From Singulisphaera sp. GP187 (GTDB lineage Bacteria; Planctomycetota; Phycisphaerae; Phycisphaerales; SM1A02), in NCBI GenBank assembly GCA_945869475.1, contig CAMBOV010000010.1, positions 42,173-106,172 of the forward strand: a stretch of DNA of 64,000 bases, written 5' to 3'. Of this stretch, positions 9,578 to 17,618 are shown piece by piece (position 1 is the first letter of the stretch; each line of letters opens with the position of its first letter). The notes under the pieces were generated by a model that searched no databases, was not told the DNA's origin, and saw only the letters and a list, made by a program, of their open reading frames with translations. The translations under genes were made by a program, and so were the position numbers.

Positions 9578-11167
9578 TTTCGAGGCGCGTCCCAGCGCCC
9601 ACCGAAGTTCTGGCATCTTTATCAGATGCGCCAGTGCCGCGACAACCCCACCGCCAATGGTGGTGAGGATCGCGAGCGTCCACACCATTGTTGACCAACT
9701 GCTGTCGGCTGGAGTGAACTGCATGGCAGCTGCGAGCGCGGCAACCATCAGCGCAGTGATGATCGCGGTGCGCACCCAGCTCGCGCGAACTTCACTGGTG
9801 ATCACAGTTCCGATGCGCTGCGAGAGCACATGCTGCATCCAGATCATCTGCACGACTGCGCAGAAAGCTGTTGAGAGGGCGAGCCCTGCGGTGCCGAGCG
9901 GGGTCCAGATGAGTGTGATGTTCAAGAGAAAGTTGAGCAGCACCATCGAGACTGAGATCTTGACTGGGGTCATCGTCTCGCCGCGCGCATAAAACGCGCG
10001 GGTGAGCACATGATTTGCGCTGTACGCCCAGATCGCCGGCGCGAACGCCATCAGAATTGTGGCGACGCGCGCGGTGTCATCGATCGTGAAGTCGCCGCCC
10101 TGAAATACAGCGGCGGTAAGTGGAGTGCGAAGCATGATGAGCCCCGCGCTTGCTGGAAGTCCGATGAACATCACGAGTCGCATCGCACGCGAGAGAGAGG
10201 CGCAGAACGCTGGAAGGTTGTGCGCCTCGCGGGCGAGCTGTGGAAAAATCGCCGTCGCGATTGAGATGCCAAAGACTCCAAGAGGAAACTCGTAGAGTCG
10301 CTGCGCGAAGGCGAGCGATCCCATCGATCCTTCAGCGAGTGGATAGGCGATGCCAAAGATCGTCGCGCCCACAAGCGTTGGATAGCTCGCGATGAGGCCG
10401 TCCACGAAGGTGTTGATTTGCAGCACGCCGAGCCCAAGCGCCATGGGCGCCGCTTGTTTCACAACGTGCCAAAAGCTCTCGCGGGCAACTGGCGTGACTG
10501 CGCTCGGCTGCAAGTTGAGCGAACGGAGCGCCCGCCAACTCCAGAAACATTGCACGATGCCCGCGATGATCACGCTGATCGCAACGACTGCGATGTGAGT
10601 GTGTGAATCGACCTGCGCGAATCCCATGAATCGCATCGCCGATGGAGCGAGTCCGATGCATGCCCCCACCATGAAGAGGTTGAGGATGATTGGCGCGGCG
10701 GCAGTCGGCCCAAATCGACCGTGCACTTGAAGCACTGCGCCCATCAGCGCGACGCAACAGACCAGCGGCATGTACGGCAAGAGAATGAAGACGAGTTGGG
10801 CGCTCAGCAACGCCGGTGCTTGATCGGCACTCGGCCAGCAGATCAGGAGGATCGCCTCGCCGAGAAGACAGACCCCCGCGAGAAAGATCGCGAGGCGCGA
10901 GAGCACGAGTCGTGCGAGCGCCCGAGCCGCCGCAGGATCGGACTGATCGAGCCGCGCATAGACGGGAAGAAAGCTCGAGCTCAGCGCCCCCTCGCCGAAG
11001 AGGCGGCGAAAGAGGTTTGGCACCATGAAGGCGAACGAAAACGCGTCGGTGACGATTCCAACGCCAAAGACGCGACTAAGCGCGGCATCGCGCGCGAGTC
11101 CGGTGATTCGGCTCAGAAAGGTGAGCACCGAGAGGGTGCGGGCGTGAATCTCGAAGCGTCGGGACAT
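9566..11167 (-). CDS. murJ: Lipid II flippase MurJ (MviN family)
   Basis: 533 residues, about the normal MurJ length, with some 14 predicted membrane helices. The N-terminus has the family signature L-S-R-I-T-G-L-A-R-D followed by D-A-F-x-x-A-F-M-V-P-N-L-F-R-R-L-F-G-E-G-A-L-S-x-x-F-L-P. It flips lipid II across the inner membrane for peptidoglycan synthesis, which implies this organism makes a peptidoglycan wall. The ATG at 11167 was chosen; the reading frame continues upstream to a TTG at 11215, but the family N-terminus begins close to the ATG. The gene diverges from the lipoprotein gene on the other strand, with only 29 bp between starts. Confidence 0.93.
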   Translation of the reverse strand: MSRRFEIHARTLSVLTFLSRITGLARDAALSRVFGVGIVTDAFSFAFMVPNLFRRLFGEGALSSSFLPVYARLDQSDPAAARALARLVLSRLAIFLAGVCLLGEAILLICWPSADQAPALLSAQLVFILLPYMPLVCCVALMGAVLQVHGRFGPTAAAPIILNLFMVGACIGLAPSAMRFMGFAQVDSHTHIAVVAISVIIAGIVQCFWSWRALRSLNLQPSAVTPVARESFWHVVKQAAPMALGLGVLQINTFVDGLIASYPTLVGATIFGIAYPLAEGSMGSLAFAQRLYEFPLGVFGISIATAIFPQLAREAHNLPAFCASLSRAMRLVMFIGLPASAGLIMLRTPLTAAVFQGGDFTIDDTARVATILMAFAPAIWAYSANHVLTRAFYARGETMTPVKISVSMVLLNFLLNITLIWTPLGTAGLALSTAFCAVVQMIWMQHVLSQRIGTVITSEVRASWVRTAIITALMVAALAAAMQFTPADSSWSTMVWTLAILTTIGGGVVAALAHLIKMPELRWALGRASKSPA

Positions 11168-11196
11168 AGGTGGAGGTAGATTTCCCCATCGGCTCA

Positions 11197-11694
11197 ATGC
11201 GACTCTCTGCACCAAACATCTGCTGTCTCTTTCAACTGTTCATCGCGGTGCTCTGTGGCGTGGGTTGCAGCAGTACGCCAAAGACGATTCTCGAGAGCGA
11301 TGTTCCCAATGTGCGGGGGATGGAACCAATCGTGACGCGCGACATTGTTCGACGTGGCGACGAAATCGTTGGCATCAACGTCATCTACCGAGGCGATGTC
11401 ATCGACTGCCAGGTGAACGCTCGCGACACGATCAGCGCTTTCGACGATCAGGGATGGTCGCTCATCAGTGAGCAGGCTCGAGGCACAACGACCGTGTTGA
11501 ACTTCGGCAAAGAACAGCGACGAGTGCGAGTCGACATCGCAGAAAACCAGATCGATCCGATGATGAGTCCCGCGATCCTGCGGCTTTCTCTCGTTGGCGG
11601 AGTTGGGGATGGCGCCGCGCCGGCGCACCCTCAAGCTGTGGGAAGCGCTGTGCCATCAACTGGGCCTGAAGGATTCGCTCCGCCGGCGGAGTGA
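11197..11694 (+). CDS. Small lipoprotein of unknown function
   Basis: 165 residues. The N-terminus is a lipoprotein signal: a hydrophobic core, then V-L-C-G-V-G-C-S-S, with Cys about residue 24 as the likely lipidated residue. The rest is a small domain containing R-R-G-D-E-I-V-G-I-N-V-I-Y-R-G-D and F-G-K-E-Q-R-R-V-R-V, ending in a Pro/Ala-rich tail. I recognise no family. The ATG at 11197 is preferred to the upstream ATG at 11170 because the signal peptide begins there. Its last 64 bp overlap the end of the convergent VanZ-like gene. Confidence 0.7.
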   Translation: MRLSAPNICCLFQLFIAVLCGVGCSSTPKTILESDVPNVRGMEPIVTRDIVRRGDEIVGINVIYRGDVIDCQVNARDTISAFDDQGWSLISEQARGTTTVLNFGKEQRRVRVDIAENQIDPMMSPAILRLSLVGGVGDGAAPAHPQAVGSAVPSTGPEGFAPPAE

Positions 11695-12830
11695 GGCTGG
11701 TCGAGCGCATGTGCGCCAGCGCTGAATCGCGCAAATTCTGTCGCACACTCAGGACACCGCCCGACACCCGCGAGTGCAGTCGTCGCACAAAGATCAAAGT
11801 CGCATGAGAGACACCGCTCGCCTTCGCGTGCTCGCGCGCGAAAATGCGCGACGTTCATCGCACGCAAGATCAGCCCGACCATCAGGATCGACACGGCATA
11901 GACAATGATGTCGCGCATCTCGCGAATTTCCTCAATCACCCTCATCGACACGCCTCTGGGCACGAGATATTGAGCGGAGAGTGCCATCACTGCTCCAACG
12001 CTCATGAGCGCGATGATCACGTGAAAGCATCCCCGAACGCCACTTTGCAGTGACATCACCGCTTGATTGCGCCGTGTGCGACCGAAGAGCTCGCACGGCA
12101 CGACCCACTGCGCGCGCAACCAGCGGTGAGCGCAGATGTGGCAAGTGCCAGATTCGGCAACTCGCTCGTCAGTCGTGGTCGCACCGCTGCCGCACACGAA
12201 ACACTGCCGATTCAGTGCGAGACGCGCAATAATCGCGCGACAGGCAGAGCGGTTCGAAATCTCGAGCGCAACGATCGCGAAGAAGACTGCGCCAAGAAAG
12301 CCTGTCTGCCAGGGACGGGTGTCGAGAAAGACGGTGTGTTCGAACATGAGCGCAAGGGGAAAGCCAACCAGCGCGCCGAGCGTCGCCGAGGTGGCAAGTG
12401 CACACCAGTTAAAAGGATGGTCAAAGACTGCGGCTTGCGCCGCGCTGTCAAGATCTGCGCGCATCTGTGATAAGGGATCACGCGCGCGAACCTTCATCCC
12501 CAAGACGCTGACCGCGACGAGGATTCCAATGCAGTCGGCAATCCAATCAGCAATCGATGTGTGGCGTTGGATGAACGGCAGCGCTTGTGTCAACTCGTCG
12601 AAGGTCGCGAAGAGCACCATCGCACCCAAGAGAAGTATCAGCGAGTTGATCACGCGCGCGCGTGCGAGCAAGAAGGTGACGATGCCAAACGTGAGCGCAT
12701 GCAGCACTTTGTCGCTTGGAGCCTCAGGTCCGAGGGTCAACTTTGGCCAGTGTGTTGCGATGAGCGTGAAGAAAAATGCCGCGGCAGTCATGATGCGCCA
12801 CCAGTGCAACCCCCGTGCGCCCAGATTCAC
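11631..12830 (-). CDS. VanZ-like membrane protein with zinc-ribbon-type cysteine pairs
   Basis: 399 residues starting at a GTG whose GTGA overlaps the ParA stop. Residues about 12-108 are a VanZ-like membrane domain: D-K-V-L-H (40-44), D-E-L-T-Q (78-82), and R-H-T-S-I-A-D-W with D95. Two to three more membrane helices follow. The second half carries cysteine pairs: C-F-V-C-G ... C-H-I-C, and C-L-S-C-D-F ... R-C-P-E-C, the latter a motif I associate with planctomycete membrane proteins. Function unknown; VanZ itself gives low-level teicoplanin resistance, but most members have unknown roles. The 3' end overlaps a convergent lipoprotein gene by 64 bp. Confidence 0.8.
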   Translation of the reverse strand: MNLGARGLHWWRIMTAAAFFFTLIATHWPKLTLGPEAPSDKVLHALTFGIVTFLLARARVINSLILLLGAMVLFATFDELTQALPFIQRHTSIADWIADCIGILVAVSVLGMKVRARDPLSQMRADLDSAAQAAVFDHPFNWCALATSATLGALVGFPLALMFEHTVFLDTRPWQTGFLGAVFFAIVALEISNRSACRAIIARLALNRQCFVCGSGATTTDERVAESGTCHICAHRWLRAQWVVPCELFGRTRRNQAVMSLQSGVRGCFHVIIALMSVGAVMALSAQYLVPRGVSMRVIEEIREMRDIIVYAVSILMVGLILRAMNVAHFRARAREGERCLSCDFDLCATTALAGVGRCPECATEFARFSAGAHALDQPHSAGGANPSGPVDGTALPTA

Positions 12831-13723
12831 GACGCAGCAGGTCCCTGCGCCATTGATGAAACTTGCGCGAGCGAAACCTGCGCATTCGGCACCACTCGCT
12901 TCCACCGTTCGCGAAGAGCCTCTGCGATCGCTCGGTAGTCGGCGGCGCCCGCACAGAGCGGCGCGTAATCGAAGATCGTCTGTCCAAAGCTCGGCGCCTC
13001 TGCCAACTTGATATTGCGCCGAACCGCGGGACGCAAGACTTCTGCATCCTGCCATGGCAGCGAACTGCCTCGATACTTCTCGAAGTAGCTCTCCATCTCT
13101 TGGACGACCGCCTTTCCATGACCTGATTGCGATTCGTGCATGCACAGAAGCACCCCAGCAACGGTGAGCTTCGAATTAAGCGCGCGCTGCACGAGCAAGA
13201 CGGTCTCGAGAAGTTTCTCGAGTCCGCGCAGTGCGAGGTATTGCGCTTGAGTCGGCACGAGAACTTCATCGGCCATCGTGAGCGCGTTGACGCTGAGCAC
13301 TCCAAGACTTGGAGGGCAATCGAGCAGCACCACATCAAAGGATGGCAACGACGAGGCGAGTCGCTCAGCGAGAATGTGCTGCATGTTGGGTTGCAGTGCG
13401 AGTTCGCCCTCGACAAGCGCGAGCTCGGTATCGCTTGGAATAAACCAGAGATTTTCACGTGCCTCTCGAATCAACTCGCTTGCTTCAACTTCTGGACTCA
13501 TAAAAAGATCGCGCACCGTCGGCTGATCTGGTGCGGGTTCATGCCCGAAATGCAGCGAGAGATTCGATTGTGGATCGAGGTCGACGACGAGAGTTCGCAG
13601 TCCTGCAATCGCGAATGCAGCGCCCAGGTTTGCAGTCGATGTCGTCTTGCCAACGCCCCCCTTCTGATTCAACAGCGCGATGACACGGGGTCTTGTTTGT
13701 TGTGATGCGCGAGCGCCCTTCAT
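12827..13723 (-). CDS. ParA/Soj family ATPase
   Basis: 298 residues. The deviant Walker A motif KGGVGKTT is at 21-28, followed by V-V-D-L-D-P-Q-S-N-L-S-L-H-F and V-V-L-L-D-C-P-P-S-L-G, as in chromosome-segregation ParA/Soj ATPases. These bind DNA as ATP dimers and position chromosomes or protein complexes. No ParB is seen nearby, so this may be an orphan ParA that positions some other cargo. The ATG at 13723 forms an ATGA overlap with the upstream exported protein gene, and its stop overlaps the VanZ-like start (GTGA), placing it inside a tightly coupled transcription unit. Confidence 0.9.
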   Translation of the reverse strand: MKGARASQQTRPRVIALLNQKGGVGKTTSTANLGAAFAIAGLRTLVVDLDPQSNLSLHFGHEPAPDQPTVRDLFMSPEVEASELIREARENLWFIPSDTELALVEGELALQPNMQHILAERLASSLPSFDVVLLDCPPSLGVLSVNALTMADEVLVPTQAQYLALRGLEKLLETVLLVQRALNSKLTVAGVLLCMHESQSGHGKAVVQEMESYFEKYRGSSLPWQDAEVLRPAVRRNIKLAEAPSFGQTIFDYAPLCAGAADYRAIAEALRERWKRVVPNAQVSLAQVSSMAQGPAAS

Positions 13724-15513
13724 GGGGCGAGTGTAACGCTCGAGAGAGTCCAACTCGACAAATCAATTGGGATTCCCTTCGCCTGTGGGTCGACTAGGAG
13801 TGGCGAGAGCCCGGCGAACTGTCGTCGTGCAAAAGCGGGCGGAGCGTCTGAGCCAGTCCCTTCGATAATCCGCGCGACTGCGATCGTTAGCTTTCCTTCG
13901 CTCGCATTTGCAGCGGTCACCCAACTTTCAGGCAGCGGCACTCGCACCCGCCATCGATCGGAGTGCTGGTGCACCTGGCATCCCAACTCGACCGACTCAT
14001 CCTGCGCAACCACGGTGCCATCCGATCGAATCGAGAGCGTGTGGCGAAAGCCCGCATCGCATGTCACGGTGACTTCATCCTTGTTTGGATTGGCATCGGC
14101 AGGCGCGAGGCATTCGATCAGCAACTCCCATCCCGTGGGGCGCCGGCGGATGCCAACACTCGTCGACCAGGCAAGAGGAGGTGCCTTGAGAGTGCCAGCG
14201 CGTGCTTGCGCGAGCGTCGCAGCGGGACGAAGCGCGCCAAATCCAAGACCTGGCGGACGCACTGCGGCCCGTCCAAATCCGACCTGAATCGCGCACTTGT
14301 TCACGCCATGTTGAGCGATGAGAACTGGCTGTGCGCGTGCGTTGGCTTCGATCGCATCGCGACCTTGGTTGGGGCCAGTGAGATCGGCAGGTGGCAACAT
14401 CGCTGAGAGTCCGTGGTCGCGCAGTGCTGTCGCGAGCGTCTCGTCGATCTCGACGACATCTGGTTGAGGAGGTCGTGCTCGCACAACTGTGAAGAACTCA
14501 ATTGACTCAGGCGCGATCTCGCCGCGTGTCGCATCAACCTTCTCACCCTGCCAATGAAAGGTCAGCGGGATCGACTCACTTCGAGGATTCGCCGCGCCGA
14601 TCACGAGCGACTCTCCCTCATCGCGTTCGAGCCAGAAAAGAATCGGCGAACGCCCCTCGAGCCACGCCTTCGCGCTCTCAACGAGCACGATGCCATCAGT
14701 GCGCGGAGTGAGCAGCGATCGAAGCAGCGAATTCAATTCGGTCTCATCACTCTCCCACGCGGCGAAACTCGTGGCGCTCTTTCCGCGAAGTCCGTGTGCG
14801 CGACCGGTGAGATCTGAGAGCAGCAGGTCTGACGTGACCGGATCGTTCTGCTCGAGTCGCGCAATCGCTGCCGACCACATTCCAGCGATCGATCGCGCGT
14901 AGAGCACATCGTGCGGCTGTCCTGCGAAGGGCTCAGCAACCATCCCCATTCGATGGGCTTGCAGGAGTGTTCGGTAGTACTCGCTCGGCGCGGATGCATC
15001 TGGAAGGTCGCTCGCACTCAGCGTGAGTTCTGACGGCGCGCGTGTCTTCGTAGTCGCGAGAGCGTCCATCCAATAGGGCTGTAAAACCTGCTCGCCCAGG
15101 CGAATCTCATCTTCGCCATCGCTTGGTAACGGCGCGAGCAGAACGATGTCGCTCTCGCCCACGGCGGGTGCCGTTGCGATCATCTGCACGGGAGAGGTCC
15201 ACTGCACACGCGCGACATCGCGCGACTCGAGCTTCGCGATCTGCCCGACGATGCGGCGTCCATCGGAGAGGCGAAGGTCGACTGTCGCTGGCCACGCGAC
15301 CTGTGGCGATCGCCGCACGAGTGGCACGAGCAAGACACCACCTCGAACTGCAATTGGAGTCGCGAGAGTCGCGGCGATGTTTTGCGCGGTTGGCAGCGAG
15401 AGAAACTCGACGGGGATCGTTGGCGCGACCTCCTGTGGTGCGGCGAGAGTTGTCGCGGCGAGAGTTGTCGCACAAAGAACCAGCGTGCAACTCGAGAACC
15501 AGAGAGAGTTCAT
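13720..15513 (-). CDS. Large exported protein of unknown function
   Basis: 597 residues from the ATG at 15513, two bases after the stop of the upstream gene. It begins with a signal peptide whose core contains an exact 15-bp tandem duplication (T-T-L-A-A repeated) and ends near A-A-P-Q-E. I recognise no domain. Visible features are a G-R-R-I-V-G-Q-I-A-K-L-E-S stretch like a small beta-barrel, a middle region with many Trp and acidic residues, and a C-terminal half rich in beta strands resembling a carbohydrate-binding-like sandwich (W-E-L-L-I-E-C, W-R-V-R-V-P-L-P-E-S-W). A GTG at 15519 is an alternative start. It is coupled to ParA by an ATGA overlap. Confidence 0.7.
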   Translation of the reverse strand: MNSLWFSSCTLVLCATTLAATTLAAPQEVAPTIPVEFLSLPTAQNIAATLATPIAVRGGVLLVPLVRRSPQVAWPATVDLRLSDGRRIVGQIAKLESRDVARVQWTSPVQMIATAPAVGESDIVLLAPLPSDGEDEIRLGEQVLQPYWMDALATTKTRAPSELTLSASDLPDASAPSEYYRTLLQAHRMGMVAEPFAGQPHDVLYARSIAGMWSAAIARLEQNDPVTSDLLLSDLTGRAHGLRGKSATSFAAWESDETELNSLLRSLLTPRTDGIVLVESAKAWLEGRSPILFWLERDEGESLVIGAANPRSESIPLTFHWQGEKVDATRGEIAPESIEFFTVVRARPPQPDVVEIDETLATALRDHGLSAMLPPADLTGPNQGRDAIEANARAQPVLIAQHGVNKCAIQVGFGRAAVRPPGLGFGALRPAATLAQARAGTLKAPPLAWSTSVGIRRRPTGWELLIECLAPADANPNKDEVTVTCDAGFRHTLSIRSDGTVVAQDESVELGCQVHQHSDRWRVRVPLPESWVTAANASEGKLTIAVARIIEGTGSDAPPAFARRQFAGLSPLLVDPQAKGIPIDLSSWTLSSVTLAP

Positions 15514-15515
15514 GT

Positions 15516-16370
15516 TCACTTCGCCGTCGCGTCGCTCGACGCACGCTGCATCAACTGCGTGAATCGTTGCTGTCGATACAAGAAGTCTGCGACCATTCGC
15601 GGTCGAACATCGGCACCTTCGCCGACGATGAGCGATCGATTCACACCCGTGGGAAGCACACCCATCCACGCAGCAAGATCGGGTGCGGCAGGGACGAACT
15701 CGCTCACACTCGCGTTTGGCTTCGTATCACTCGACGCGGTCGCGCGCGCACTTCCGCCGCCGAATCCAACATCGTTTGCTCGCACGATGGGCAACTCAGT
15801 GCCGAGTGGAGCCCTGATCACGTCGTTGCGTTCTGGGTTGGGTCGTCCCTCATTCGCATCGATTGCATCGCTTCGTTCAGCCGCGCGCGCGATGGGAGTT
15901 CGATTGCCCTCGCTTTCGGCGGCGCGCTCTCGCGCTGCCATCACGCTGCCACCGGCCGCGTCATTAGGAGCCTGGATGGTCGCCCAATCTGGTTTACCGA
16001 TGTAGTACCGCGTACTCGCAGGCGCGAGCGTCATTTGCTTCACCAGCTTGCTTCGCTTGTATTCGCCCTCGGTGAAAACCGCGTAGAGCGCGCCGCTCGC
16101 GCGGTAGAACAATCCTGGACGCCCCGGGACTGCATACACGCGGTCGAATCCCTGCGGCATCGCGAGTTCGTAGGGCATCCCACGCCCTGGCATGTTCAGT
16201 GCGCCGCGATCGGCGACGGTCGCCTCGACGGGAGTGTTCATCGATTCATCGACGGTGATCGTTGAAAGATCGGCGCGACCTTCAACAGGAGTCTGCGCAG
16301 CTGCAGTTGCGGCGAAGGCTGTGATCACCAAGATGAAGAGGCACAGACGCATCGACAGAAGGATACGCAT
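15516..16370 (-). CDS. Exported protein of unknown function
   Basis: 284 residues with a signal peptide (about 1-26, ending A-A-A-Q-T). The mature part is hydrophilic. A short ordered segment with G-F-D-R-V-Y-A-V-P-G-R-P-G-L-F-Y-R-A-S-G and Y-K-R-S-K-L-V-K-Q-M lies at about residues 70-110; the remainder is Ala/Arg/Asn-rich and probably disordered, ending in a helical stretch with F-L-Y-R-Q-Q-R-F-T-Q-L-M. No family recognised. The start ATG shares its first base with the BirA stop (TGATG), and the next exported protein follows after two bases, so the three are surely cotranscribed. Confidence 0.7.
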   Translation of the reverse strand: MRILLSMRLCLFILVITAFAATAAAQTPVEGRADLSTITVDESMNTPVEATVADRGALNMPGRGMPYELAMPQGFDRVYAVPGRPGLFYRASGALYAVFTEGEYKRSKLVKQMTLAPASTRYYIGKPDWATIQAPNDAAGGSVMAARERAAESEGNRTPIARAAERSDAIDANEGRPNPERNDVIRAPLGTELPIVRANDVGFGGGSARATASSDTKPNASVSEFVPAAPDLAAWMGVLPTGVNRSLIVGEGADVRPRMVADFLYRQQRFTQLMQRASSDATAK

Positions 16371-17137
16371 CAGAGTCGATCTTCAGGAACGAGCACACTC
16401 GTCGTCGCTGCCGCGAGCCGATGATCGCCAGTGGTCGTGCGCACAAGCAGTCCGTTCAAGGGATCGATGCGCACCACGAGACCTTCGATGACTCCGCGGG
16501 GAGTTCCGAAAGCCCCGCGCTTTCCGCAGAGCGCATCTCGCTGCGCGAAGGCAACACCGATGCACTCGTCTGCTGCGACGAGCCAGAGATCGAGCCGCTT
16601 CAGGATCGCACACGCGAGATCGAGCCGGTCGATTGCGAATCCGCAGAGTGCGAGACTCGTCGCGCGCGCGGCGAGTTCGTGTGGAAACGATTGCTGTGTG
16701 CAGTTCACTCCAATGCCGACGTGATCGATCTGGGCATGTCGCTCGATCAAGATGCCACCCACCTTTCGCGTGGCGATCATCAAGTCGTTTGGCCACTTCA
16801 GATCGACGCGGGGCGATCCGCCAGTTGTGGTGCGTGAGACATCTTCGATTGCCTCTGCGGCGGCAAGCGCGACCGCGAGCGCGAGTCGTTCGCTCGCCTG
16901 CGATGCGACGTTCAGCGTCATCGCAAGTCCGTCGCTTCCCGTATCGACCCACGCACGACCCAGTCGACCACGACCCGCGCGTTGCCTTCCCGTTGTTACA
17001 ACGGCTCCAACTTCAAGTCGCTTTGCGTGATCTTGCGTCGAATCAGTCTCGCGCAGAACGTGCACACCCTTCCACGCTGAACACTGCGCGAGAGTTGCCT
17101 CGAGTGCATCAGGCCAATGGGTGAGAGGACGGCTCAT
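16370..17137 (-). CDS. birA: Biotin--[acetyl-CoA-carboxylase] ligase
   Basis: 255 residues, the catalytic and C-terminal domains only; there is no N-terminal helix-turn-helix, so this is a monofunctional ligase rather than the bifunctional E. coli type repressor. Motifs: E-T-D-S-T near 30-34, the ATP/biotinyl-AMP loop G-R-G-R-L-G-R at 56-61, K-W-P-N-D at 114-118, G-I-L-I-E at 128-132 and G-I-G-V-N at 141-145. It attaches biotin to the carrier domain of acetyl-CoA carboxylase and related enzymes. Its ATG overlaps the HIT-gene stop (ATGA at 17137-17134). Confidence 0.93.
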   Translation of the reverse strand: MSRPLTHWPDALEATLAQCSAWKGVHVLRETDSTQDHAKRLEVGAVVTTGRQRAGRGRLGRAWVDTGSDGLAMTLNVASQASERLALAVALAAAEAIEDVSRTTTGGSPRVDLKWPNDLMIATRKVGGILIERHAQIDHVGIGVNCTQQSFPHELAARATSLALCGFAIDRLDLACAILKRLDLWLVAADECIGVAFAQRDALCGKRGAFGTPRGVIEGLVVRIDPLNGLLVRTTTGDHRLAAATTSVLVPEDRL

Positions 17138-17601
17138 TCGACGCGATCGATCGCAGTCGCGCGATCATCCATCCGCTGCGCGATGGATGCAGCGAGAAGT
17201 GCGGCATCGCTCGAAGCGAGTTGCTGCGTGTGCCAGAGAATGCCCAGACCATCGCCGCCGCTTGCGGGCGAGTCGTGCTGCCCCTCATGTTTGGGAATGA
17301 TGTGAAAGTGCACGTGCGGCACGGCTTGGTGGGCGACGGCGCCGTTGTTCTGCAAAACGTTGTACGCGGTCGCGCCCGTCGCTGCGAGTACGGCGCGGGC
17401 GATCCGCGGCAGTGCCCGACCGAGCGCAGCCGCACTTTCATCGCTCAATTGATGCAGAAACTCGCACTCTTCAACTGGAACGACGAGCACATGTCCCCGA
17501 GAAATCGGCGCGATGTCAAGAAACGCGACCACGCGCGCATCGGTGTAGACGCGATGGGATGGAATCTCGTTGCGGATGATCCGAGTGAAGATCGAGGGCA
17601 T
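17134..17601 (-). CDS. HIT family nucleotide hydrolase/transferase
   Basis: 155 residues. The histidine-triad motif is H-V-H-F-H-I-I (H96, H98, H100), preceded by N-x-x-x-x-x-G-A-V-A-H-Q-x-V-P as in HinT/Fhit-like proteins; the N-terminus has F-x-R-I-I-R-N-E-I-P and G-H-V-L-V-V-P. Such enzymes hydrolyse nucleoside phosphoramidates or dinucleotides. The ATG at 17601 matches the conserved N-terminus; the frame is open well upstream but gives non-homologous sequence. It sits between the dehydrogenase-like gene (17-bp gap) and birA (4-bp overlap). Hydrolysis of AMP adducts could relate loosely to BirA chemistry, but that is inference. Confidence 0.9.
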   Translation of the reverse strand: MPSIFTRIIRNEIPSHRVYTDARVVAFLDIAPISRGHVLVVPVEECEFLHQLSDESAAALGRALPRIARAVLAATGATAYNVLQNNGAVAHQAVPHVHFHIIPKHEGQHDSPASGGDGLGILWHTQQLASSDAALLAASIAQRMDDRATAIDRVE

Positions 17602-17618
17602 GAGCAGTCGCGCGAGAG

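Noticed and set aside
12831..13145. N-terminal extension of the VanZ-like protein up to 13145
   Set aside because: The frame is open there, but it lies inside parA on the same strand and gives unrelated Arg-rich sequence; the GTGA overlap at 12830 is a far better start.
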